This document shows, in pieces, positions 7,642 through 13,943 of a DNA stretch of 13,943 nt. The notes under the pieces were generated by a model, which was not told where the DNA came from, did no database searches, and saw only the letters and a program-made list of their open reading frames with translations. This DNA is from Gallionellales bacterium UBA7399 (GTDB lineage: Bacteria > Pseudomonadota > Gammaproteobacteria > Burkholderiales > Gallionellaceae). The translations under genes and the position numbers were made by a program. How positions within the stretch are numbered: the stretch's first letter is position 1; each line of letters begins with the position of its first letter. The stretch is taken from assembly GCA_002470125.1 (NCBI GenBank), contig DKNB01000023.1:339-14281 (forward strand), written 5' to 3'.

Positions 7642-7657
7642 AATCAATTTGTTGATT
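7642..7657. repeat. Perfect 16-base inverted repeat, possible operator
   Basis: AATCAA-TTTG-TTGATT is a perfect dyad of six-base arms with a four-base spacer, placed between the fbp and slt promoter regions. Its size suits a dimeric regulator. It resembles an FNR/Crp-type site in arm content, but the arms are in the opposite order to the FNR box TTGAT-N4-ATCAA. The regulator is unknown and the repeat could be chance in an AT-rich stretch. Confidence 0.35.
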
Positions 7658-7776
7658 GGGTGTGTGCGTTAAGCTTAGATCCAGAGCGACGCTCGCCAAC
7701 ATTAGGAGAAATCCCCTCATTGCAGTATAAGTAAACCGGCTCAACAACCACCCGGGCACCCAACAGTCAAAAAAAC

Positions 7777-9750
7777 ATGGCCAGCAAACTGAAATCTACA
7801 AGAGCGTCACTTGTGTGTACGTCAATAAGCATTGTGGCTTTATTGTTTGCCGTGCCCGCATGGGCCGTGGCAAGCCAGGACGCAGATTTTCTTGTCGCGC
7901 GTGACGCATTCAGGGCTGGTGACTTAGTGAAGCTTGATCGTGTAGCGACACGACTCAAGCAATCCCCGCTAGAGCCATACGTAGTTTACTATCAGCTGCG
8001 TCTACGCCTAGAGACGGTCGGCGAGCCGCACATTCTGGAATTTTTGGCGCGCCCCGAAGATACCCCCGTAATAAACCAGATGCGCGGGGAGTGGCTAAAG
8101 CTGCTTGGGAAAAAACAACGGTGGAATGACTTTGCGGCACAGTACCCGCATCTGGTTGGCGGAGATACCGAACTGACTTGTTACGCGCTACAGTCGCGTC
8201 AACATCTGCAAGACAAACAGGTCCCACATGAAGCACGCAACCTTTGGTTAGTCAGTGGCACGGAGTTGCCGGAAAGCTGCAACCCCCCACTCAACGCGGC
8301 AATAGCCAGCGGCGTCATTAGCGTGTCAGACATCCGCGTGCGCGTGCGCCTGGCACTAGAGGCGGGCAACCTACGGCTGGCCAGTCGGCTATCAGAAAAG
8401 CTGCCCACTCCCGACATCATCACCTCATCGGAGCTAGCCAGTGCCGCCACCAATCCGGCACACTATCTTGCCACGACCAACCTCGACAACGCCTCGGAGG
8501 CGCGACGTGCGGTGGCGCTGTTTGCCTTGCAACGATTGGCCAAAAAATCTCCGCAACTAGCGTTCGCGCACTGGATGGAGAGGTCGGCTCACTTTCCCGC
8601 AAACGAGCAGTCTTATTTTTACGGATGGCTGGGTTACGAAGCCGCACGGCAACGAGACTCTCGTGCACTAGATTGGTACAAGGCTGCGGGCGACACCCCC
8701 CTAACCGAACAACAGCTGGCCTGGCGTGCTCGAACTGCGCTACTTACTCAAAACTGGCATGAGGTTTGGGCAAGCATCAATGTCATGGCGCCGCAGCAGC
8801 AGCACGAGGGCGTCTGGCGCTACTGGAAAGCACGCGCCCTCCAGTCATGGGGTGGCACAGCAGAGGCGAATGTCCTGTTTTCTGAGCTAAGTGGGGAGCA
8901 TAATTTTTATGGGCAACTGTCTGCGGAAGAGCTTGGCATACCTCTCGCCACAACCATGCCAGCCAACCTCCAGCCAGACAACGCAGCCATAGATGAAGTG
9001 CTTGCGCAACCAGTCATCCAGCGCACATTGGCCCTGTATCGCATGGGCTTACGCACAGATGCCGCCAAGGAGTGGGCGTGGACAGCACGCAAGCTTGACG
9101 ACAAGCACCTGCTGGCAGCAGCCGAAATCGCCCGCCGAAACGGCATGTATGACCACGCCATCAACACCGCCGATCGCACTGTACAGCTACATAACTTCGG
9201 CCTGCGCTATCTTGCGCCCCACCGGGAGGCCCTGCATGATCACATTCGCAAAAATAACTTAGATGAGGCCTGGGTCTACGGGCTAATACGGCAAGAAAGT
9301 CGTTTCATCAGTCAGGCAAAGTCGCCCGTGGGCGCGGCTGGACTTATGCAAATCATGCCAGCCACGGCACGCTGGATAGCAAAACAATTAGACATTAAGA
9401 CCTTTCGCCAGGCGCTTATGAATAAAATGGATACGCACTTTAGGTTTGGCACTTATTATATGAAAACAGTTCTCACATCATTTGATAACAATCCAGTGCT
9501 GGCCTCTGCTGCCTACAATGCCGGGCCTGGGCGCGCTCGAAAGTGGCGTGGCGAAAGCGCCCTAGAGGGGGCCATTTACGCAGAAAACATACCGTTTGAT
9601 GAGACGCGCGGCTACGTCAAAAAAGTAATGAGCAACACGATGTACTACTCCCAGCTCTTTGGTCAACCACAACAATCACTAAAACAACGACTAGGCGTGA
9701 TTGCAGCAAAGGACGCCGCCAACCAGCAAAGCGTCCCCGATGAAAGATAG
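7777..9750 (+). CDS. slt: Soluble lytic murein transglycosylase (Slt70 type)
   Basis: Slt cleaves the MurNAc-GlcNAc bond of peptidoglycan in the periplasm, forming 1,6-anhydro-MurNAc ends. The 657-residue precursor has a signal peptide (basic SKLKSTR, hydrophobic core, cut after AWA or AVA near residue 30-32). A long all-helical superhelix of the Slt70 U and L domains covers about residues 35-480. The C-terminal lysozyme-like SLT domain shows the catalytic Glu507 in LIRQESRF, SPVGAAGLMQIMPATA (about 515-530), AAYNAGPGRARKW (about 578-590) and a final IPFDETRGYVKKV. An in-frame TAA at 7732 makes ATG 7777 the only start, yet no Shine-Dalgarno is visible, only an A-rich leader. Its end overlaps cca by 11 bases, so the two are probably cotranscribed. 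Confidence 0.94.
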   Translation: MASKLKSTRASLVCTSISIVALLFAVPAWAVASQDADFLVARDAFRAGDLVKLDRVATRLKQSPLEPYVVYYQLRLRLETVGEPHILEFLARPEDTPVINQMRGEWLKLLGKKQRWNDFAAQYPHLVGGDTELTCYALQSRQHLQDKQVPHEARNLWLVSGTELPESCNPPLNAAIASGVISVSDIRVRVRLALEAGNLRLASRLSEKLPTPDIITSSELASAATNPAHYLATTNLDNASEARRAVALFALQRLAKKSPQLAFAHWMERSAHFPANEQSYFYGWLGYEAARQRDSRALDWYKAAGDTPLTEQQLAWRARTALLTQNWHEVWASINVMAPQQQHEGVWRYWKARALQSWGGTAEANVLFSELSGEHNFYGQLSAEELGIPLATTMPANLQPDNAAIDEVLAQPVIQRTLALYRMGLRTDAAKEWAWTARKLDDKHLLAAAEIARRNGMYDHAINTADRTVQLHNFGLRYLAPHREALHDHIRKNNLDEAWVYGLIRQESRFISQAKSPVGAAGLMQIMPATARWIAKQLDIKTFRQALMNKMDTHFRFGTYYMKTVLTSFDNNPVLASAAYNAGPGRARKWRGESALEGAIYAENIPFDETRGYVKKVMSNTMYYSQLFGQPQQSLKQRLGVIAAKDAANQQSVPDER

Positions 9751-10939
9751 CGATCTAGAGGTTTACAGTGTGGGTGGCGCCGTACGTGATGACCTGCTTG
9801 GTCTCCCCGTAAACGACCGTGACTGGGTGGTTGTGGGCAGCACACCCGAAGCCATGATCGCGCGCGGATACAAGCCAGTTGGCAAAGATTTCCCAGTGTT
9901 CTTGAATCCCAGCACACACGAAGAGTATGCGCTAGCGCGGACCGAACGCAAAACCAAATCCGGCTACCGGGGCTTCGCCATTAACGCCTCACCCGAGGTA
10001 ACGCTAAGCCAAGATTTGTTACGCCGCGACTTTACCATCAACGCCATCGCACGCGACATGGACGGTCGGTTAATTGATCCTCATAACGGTATCACTGATT
10101 TGCGCGCTGGTATTTTACGTCACGTTAGCCCGGCATTCAGCGAAGACCCCGTACGAATTCTGCGCGCGGCACGCTTTGTGGCACGCTTTGGTTTTAGTGT
10201 GTCCCCCGAAACGTTGGCGTTAATGCGAGAAATGGTCAAGGGCGGAGAGGTCGACGCACTGGTGCCTGAGCGTACATGGCAAGAGCTGGCACGCGGCTTA
10301 ATGGAAAAAAATCCATCACGTTTTTTTACCACACTGCGCAACTGCGGGGCATTGGCTAGGGCATTGCCTGAGATAGACGCCCTGTTTAATACATCCATGA
10401 CGCCCGAAAAAAGCAATGGGGTCAACTACGGTACGCATGCCATGCTGGCGCTAGATGACGCGGCACAACATAGGCACCCACTGGCGGTGCGATTCTCTGT
10501 GCTGGCGCATAACGTCGCCCACATAAAAGGCGACGCAGACCTGTTGCGCACTATGTGTCTGCGTATTCGTGCAACCAATGAGTGTCGCGACCTCGGCCTG
10601 CTGATGGCGCATTACTACAGCGAGATACAACGCGTCCTCGAGCTGGGCCACGATAGCATCATAGATCTGCTGCAAAATTGCGATGCATGGCGTAGGCCGC
10701 AACGCTTCACACATCTGCTGCAGGCGTGCGCCTCAAATGCACGCACGCTGTCGGAGGTCTCACAGAAAGACTACCCGCAGGCGGATCACTTGCTGCGCGT
10801 GCTGGCAGCAACCCAAGCGGTGGACGTAAAAACAATCGCACAGCAGTGTCCAGACAAGGGCCTTATTGCTGAAAAGATACGCAAGGCACGGGCTGCTGCA
10901 GCAGAACAAGCAATAACGAAACGCGCCTCCCACAAATGA
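9740..10939 (+). CDS. cca: CCA tRNA nucleotidyltransferase with degenerate HD domain
   Basis: Cca adds or repairs the 3' CCA end of tRNAs without a template (class II nucleotidyltransferase). The 399-residue protein, from ATG 9740 inside the slt end, begins with YSVGGAVRDDLLG. The catalytic carboxylates follow in NDRDWVVVG, then LLRRDFTINAIA, the EDPVRILRAARFVARF helix and PERTWQEL, all intact. E. coli-type Cca proteins carry a C-terminal HD phosphohydrolase domain. Here only remnants are seen. The first His survives (GTHAM, His233). The HD doublet reads His257-Asn258 (LAHNV), the following His-rich metal loop is missing, and the later His-Asp position reads YY. CDAWRRPQRF near the end confirms the family. 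CCA addition should be intact; phosphodiesterase and phosphatase activity is probably lost. An upstream TTG (9701) is not needed as start. Confidence 0.93.
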   Translation: MKDSDLEVYSVGGAVRDDLLGLPVNDRDWVVVGSTPEAMIARGYKPVGKDFPVFLNPSTHEEYALARTERKTKSGYRGFAINASPEVTLSQDLLRRDFTINAIARDMDGRLIDPHNGITDLRAGILRHVSPAFSEDPVRILRAARFVARFGFSVSPETLALMREMVKGGEVDALVPERTWQELARGLMEKNPSRFFTTLRNCGALARALPEIDALFNTSMTPEKSNGVNYGTHAMLALDDAAQHRHPLAVRFSVLAHNVAHIKGDADLLRTMCLRIRATNECRDLGLLMAHYYSEIQRVLELGHDSIIDLLQNCDAWRRPQRFTHLLQACASNARTLSEVSQKDYPQADHLLRVLAATQAVDVKTIAQQCPDKGLIAEKIRKARAAAAEQAITKRASHK

Positions 10940-10984
10940 GCGGTCGGGCTAGATTAACCAAAAACACGGGCACGCGAGCCTCCA

Positions 10985-13147
10985 TCAAACCGGGGTGAGC
11001 TTTGCGTACTCTAGTGCCAGCCACTTCGTGCCAGCCGAACGAAAATTTACCTGTACGCGCATGTCCAGGCCGCCGCCCTCCACGTTCACTATAACCCCCT
11101 CACCAAATTTGATGTGATGCACTGCTTGGCTGACATGCCACGGGGAACCCGGTACGCCCGCACGCGCAGCAGACCCCCACTGATCTGAAGGCGTCGATCC
11201 AGTGGCGGATGGGCTAGCTGAATAGCCAGGATTCTTGTGCGCGGCCACGCGTGGCGTAACCCAGTGCAGCAACTCATCCGGGAGCTCACGCAAAAAACTG
11301 GACATCAGGCTGTAGTTTACCTGCCCATGTAACATGCGACTTTTTGCAAAAGTTAGATACAGCCTGCGCCGTGCACGCGTTACGGCGACATACATTAGGC
11401 GACGCTCCTCGTCCACCCCCGCGTCTGTCGTGTGGCTGTTCTGGTGGGGAAACAGGCCCTCCTCCAGTCCACTCATAAACACAGCATGAAACTCCAGGCC
11501 CTTGGATGCGTGTGCCGTCATCAGGTGGAGCGCGTCCACGTTGGCCTCTGCCTGGTTTTCGCCTGACTCAAGCACCGCATGGGTCAGGAAAGCAGTAAGA
11601 CTATCGTCCTCATTCTCATGCACAAACAGGGTTGCAGCGTTGATCAATTCATTGAGATTTTCTAGGCGTTCTTGGGCTTCGCGCTGTTTGGCTCCCACCT
11701 CATTCTGATAATGTGCAAGCAGGCCGCTATGCAGCAGCACCTGATCGATTGCCTCCGGCAAGGGCAGCTCAGATGCAGCAGCGGCCATGGCCTCAATCAA
11801 TGTCACGAATGCCGCGGGCTTCCCACCCACATCTTTGGACGCCTGCCACAGGCTGACATTTTTTGTGCGCGCCCACTCCTGCAGCTGCTCAATGGTGCGC
11901 ATGCCAATGCCTCGCGTTGGAAAATTAATGACACGCAGTAACGCACTGTCGTCGCTAGAGTTTTGTATTAGCCGCAGGTAGGCTAGCGCGTGTTTTATCT
12001 CCTGCCTGTCGAAAAATCTAAGTCCGCCATACACTCGGTAAGGCACTCCCGCTGAAACCAGTGCATGCTCAATGATGCGCGACTGGGTATTAGAGCGATA
12101 TAGCACCGCCATCTCGGAAAGGCGCACGCCCTCAGTGTTGAGGCGGCGCACCTCGTCAACAATAAATCTAGACTCCTCCGCATCGGTTGACGCCTCGTAC
12201 ACGTGCAATAACTCGCCCTTGCTTTCCGATGTCCACAAATTCTTCCCGAGGCGACTACGATTATTTTTAATAAGCGCATTGGCAGCATCCAGGATATTGC
12301 CATGTGAGCGGTAGTTCTGCTCCAGCTTAAGCACGCTCTGCACATTGAAGTCGCGCGTCAACTCCTGCATGTTCCCAACATTAGCGCCACGAAACGCATA
12401 GATAGACTGGTCGTCATCGCCCACCGCAAACAGAGCATTGCGCTGCCCGGCCAGCAACTTAAGCCACTGATACTGCAGTCGGTTTGTGTCCTGAAACTCG
12501 TCTACCAGGATATGACAAAAGCGGGCCTGATAGTGATCTCGCAGCTGGTGATTGTGCAACAGTAGCTCATAACAGCGCAGCAGCAGCTCGGAGAAGTCCA
12601 CCACACCCTCGCGCTGACACTGCTCATCGTAGGCCGCGAAAATTTCAACCTTTCGTCGCGTATACGAATCGGCGGCCTCCACCTCGTGTGCGCGCTGCCC
12701 GCTCTCCTTGCTCCCGCTGATAAAATTTTGCACCTCGCGAGGTTTGAATTTCTCATCGTCCACATTCAGCGTCTTCATTAACCTCTTAATGGTAGCAAGC
12801 TGATCTGCGCTATCCAAGATCTGGAATGTTTGCGGCAATCCCGCCTCTCGATAATGGGCGCGCAACATCCTATTGCATAACCCATGAAAGGTGCCCATCC
12901 ACAGTCCACGCGCGTTAATCGGCAGCATCGCGGACAATCGCACGAGCATCTCCTTTGCCGCCTTGTTGGTAAAAGTAACGGCCAAAATACCATGCGGGCT
13001 AACCTGTCCGGTACTAATCAGCCACGCGATACGCGTTGTAAGTACGCGCGTTTTGCCGCTGCCGGCACCAGCTAAAATTAATGCCGATTGATTGGGCAGG
13101 GTTATCGCTGCGCGTTGCTCAGGATTGAGCCCCGAAAGAAAGTCCAT
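10985..13147 (-). CDS. uvrD: DNA helicase II, UvrD-type superfamily 1A 3'-5' helicase
   Basis: UvrD unwinds DNA 3' to 5' with ATP. It removes the incised strand in nucleotide excision and mismatch repair, and displaces RecA and stalled RNA polymerase. The 720-residue product starts at ATG 13147 (MDFLSGLNPEQ). A TTG five codons upstream would sit in the T-tract of the prk terminator and is rejected. Motifs in order: Q-motif LNPEQRAAI, Walker A AGAGSGKT (26-33), TFTNKAA, GTFHGLC, Walker B VDEFQDTN (about 215-222), GDDDQSIYAFRGA (about 243-255), LEQNYRSH, HLMTAHASKGLEF and VAVTRARRRLYL. The last 50 or so residues (KFGEGVIVNVEGGG to LALEYAKL) match the Tudor-like RNA-polymerase-interacting C-terminus of UvrD/PcrA, which favours UvrD over Rep. 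It converges on cca with a 45-base gap in which I see no clear terminator. Confidence 0.94.
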   Translation of the reverse strand: MDFLSGLNPEQRAAITLPNQSALILAGAGSGKTRVLTTRIAWLISTGQVSPHGILAVTFTNKAAKEMLVRLSAMLPINARGLWMGTFHGLCNRMLRAHYREAGLPQTFQILDSADQLATIKRLMKTLNVDDEKFKPREVQNFISGSKESGQRAHEVEAADSYTRRKVEIFAAYDEQCQREGVVDFSELLLRCYELLLHNHQLRDHYQARFCHILVDEFQDTNRLQYQWLKLLAGQRNALFAVGDDDQSIYAFRGANVGNMQELTRDFNVQSVLKLEQNYRSHGNILDAANALIKNNRSRLGKNLWTSESKGELLHVYEASTDAEESRFIVDEVRRLNTEGVRLSEMAVLYRSNTQSRIIEHALVSAGVPYRVYGGLRFFDRQEIKHALAYLRLIQNSSDDSALLRVINFPTRGIGMRTIEQLQEWARTKNVSLWQASKDVGGKPAAFVTLIEAMAAAASELPLPEAIDQVLLHSGLLAHYQNEVGAKQREAQERLENLNELINAATLFVHENEDDSLTAFLTHAVLESGENQAEANVDALHLMTAHASKGLEFHAVFMSGLEEGLFPHQNSHTTDAGVDEERRLMYVAVTRARRRLYLTFAKSRMLHGQVNYSLMSSFLRELPDELLHWVTPRVAAHKNPGYSASPSATGSTPSDQWGSAARAGVPGSPWHVSQAVHHIKFGEGVIVNVEGGGLDMRVQVNFRSAGTKWLALEYAKLTPV

Positions 13148-13160
13148 GTTTAAGGGCACC

Positions 13161-13198
13161 AAAAAAAACAGGGGGCCAGGAACTTCGCCTGGCTCCCC
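13161..13198 (-). terminator. Rho-independent terminator of prk
   Basis: Read on the minus strand, GGGGAGCCAGG pairs with CCTGGCCCCC across a 7-base CGAAGTT loop. The stem has six perfect inner pairs, one A-C mismatch, then three more G-C pairs. After TG a run of eight T follows (13168-13161). It begins about 20 bases beyond the prk stop, and the T-run ends 13 bases before the uvrD start. Confidence 0.85.
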
Positions 13199-13218
13199 GC
13201 CGACATCAAATCAAATGG

Positions 13219-13943
13219 CTACTTATTCTTGTTCTGAATCATGTCGCGCATGATTGGGGCCAAAATAACCTCCATTGCGAAGCTCATCTTGCCACCCGGT
13301 ACCACAATGGTGTTTGAGCGTGACATAAAAGAACTCTCGATCATGTCAAGCAGACAAGAAAAGTCTACGCCCTTGGTATCACGAAAACGAATTACCACAA
13401 AGCTCTCGTCCGGCGTTGGAATATCGCGTGCGATGAAGGGATTTGATGTGTCCACTGTCGACACGCGCTGAAAATTAATATCGGTGCGAGAGAATTGGGG
13501 CGTGATGTAGTTAACGTAGTCCGGCATGCGCCGCAGGATGGTGTCCACGGTTGCCTCAGCAGAGTAGCCACGCTCAGCCTGGTCACGATGAATTTTCTGT
13601 ATCCACTCCAGATTAACTATTGGAACGACACCAATACTAAGGTCAACATGCTTAGCTGCATCCACGGCATCTGTCTTGACCATGCCATGCAACCCCTCAT
13701 AAAACAGCAGGTCTGAGCCAGCGGCGATGTCCTCCCACGGCGTGAACTGTCCAGGGCCCAGGTTGACACCAAGGCGAGCATTCAGCTCCTTTGCCTCGGC
13801 ATCGCTATGGATGTAGTAACGGCGCTTGCAAGAGCCGGTATCACCATATGACTTAAAGGTGGCCTCAATCTTGTCAAAATGGTTGGCCTGTGGTCCGAAG
13901 TGGCTAAACGAATGATTTCCCGCCTCGGCCGCCTCGGCCATGG
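13219..13943 (-). CDS. prk: Phosphoribulokinase, 5'-truncated by the window edge
   Basis: Phosphoribulokinase phosphorylates ribulose 5-phosphate to ribulose 1,5-bisphosphate with ATP, regenerating the Rubisco substrate; it is diagnostic for the Calvin cycle. About 240 C-terminal residues are visible. The first 50 or so, with the P-loop, lie beyond the right edge, so the Met near 13941 is internal. Characteristic segments are NHSFSHFGPQAN, RRYYIHSDAEA, FTPWED, DLLFYEGLHG, VDLSIGVVPIVNLEWIQKIH, ERGYSAE, QFSRTDINFQR, TVDTSNPFIARDIPTPDES and NTIVVPGGKM. This is the proteobacterial (octameric, class I) form rather than the cyanobacterial/plant one. No Rubisco or cbb gene is adjacent on the visible side. 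Downstream on the same strand are its terminator and uvrD. Confidence 0.96.
   Translation of the reverse strand, partial: MAEAAEAGNHSFSHFGPQANHFDKIEATFKSYGDTGSCKRRYYIHSDAEAKELNARLGVNLGPGQFTPWEDIAAGSDLLFYEGLHGMVKTDAVDAAKHVDLSIGVVPIVNLEWIQKIHRDQAERGYSAEATVDTILRRMPDYVNYITPQFSRTDINFQRVSTVDTSNPFIARDIPTPDESFVVIRFRDTKGVDFSCLLDMIESSFMSRSNTIVVPGGKMSFAMEVILAPIMRDMIQNKNK

Larger units (their letters stand above)
7449..7776. other. Divergent intergenic region between fbp and slt
   Basis: No credible gene lies in these 328 bases. The 76-codon plus-strand ORF beginning with TTG at 7504 has no ribosome-binding site and a low-complexity product. On the fbp side there is a candidate sigma70 promoter and a short repeat GAACT-TTTCT-AGTTC (7473-7487). 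The middle has an AT-rich patch (about 7618-7640) next to a perfect inverted repeat (7642-7657). Nearer slt are GAGCG-A-CGCTC (7684-7694) and a TATAAG (7726-7731) that could be the slt -10, without a good -35. An AGGAG at 7705-7709 is not followed by a usable start codon. Confidence 0.6.

Noticed and set aside
7642..7657. FNR-type binding site at the dyad AATCAA-TTTG-TTGATT
   Set aside because: The FNR box is TTGAT-N4-ATCAA; here the arms are in reversed order, so it is not that site, though the dyad itself is real.
7504..7734. 76-codon plus-strand ORF in the fbp-slt intergenic region
   Set aside because: It begins with TTG, has no ribosome-binding site, overlaps the candidate fbp promoter, and its product shows no domain, signal peptide or helix pattern typical of a real protein.
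9701..9739. TTG start for cca at 9701
   Set aside because: The 13 extra residues are encoded inside slt and are not part of the family; ATG 9740 gives the expected short lead into YSVGGAVRD.
13148..13162. TTG start for uvrD at 13162
   Set aside because: It falls in the T-tract of the prk terminator and adds residues unlike UvrD; ATG 13147 fits the family.

Overview
This 13.9 kb window looks like core chromosome of a betaproteobacterium that fixes CO2 through the Calvin cycle. The evidence is the family-level appearance of the proteins, a dusB-fis pair running straight into purine genes, an slt-cca pair, a class I fructose-1,6-bisphosphatase, and a proteobacterial-type phosphoribulokinase at the right edge. 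Base composition is near 50% G+C by eye. Together these suggest an autotrophic lineage such as nitrifiers, iron oxidisers or sulfur oxidisers in the Nitrosomonadales/Gallionellales sense. Genus cannot be decided from this sequence. I saw no transposase, integrase, phage gene, CRISPR array, tRNA or rRNA.

Layout. Positions 17-4366 (minus strand) hold a tight cluster transcribed leftward: dusB, fis, purH, purD. dusB and fis overlap by 32 bases, fis and purH share an ATGA stop/start, and a 135-base gap precedes purD. Diverging from dusB at about 4.4 kb are a UbiH/UbiF/COQ6-family flavin hydroxylase gene and dsbC (plus strand, 21 bases apart). fbp (minus) converges on dsbC. A 328-base divergent intergenic region (7449-7776) separates fbp from slt, which overlaps cca by 11 bases (both plus). 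uvrD (minus) converges on cca. Behind a clear intrinsic terminator lies the 3' portion of prk (minus), cut by the window edge.

How the genes fit together. purH and purD act in de novo purine synthesis. dusB and fis form the classic tRNA-modification/nucleoid-protein operon, whose candidate promoter carries a strikingly G/C-rich discriminator, as expected for growth-rate control. fbp and prk are two Calvin-cycle enzymes encoded about 6 kb apart and not in a visible cbb operon. The hydroxylase serves quinone synthesis, DsbC periplasmic disulfide isomerisation, Slt murein turnover, Cca tRNA 3'-end synthesis and repair, and UvrD DNA repair.

I found no obviously new multi-gene system. The most notable points are protein-level departures inside familiar genes. 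The Fis homologue has a changed recognition helix and a 32-residue basic C-terminal tail. The Cca protein keeps its nucleotidyltransferase motifs but has lost the metal-binding residues of its HD phosphohydrolase domain, including a short internal deletion.
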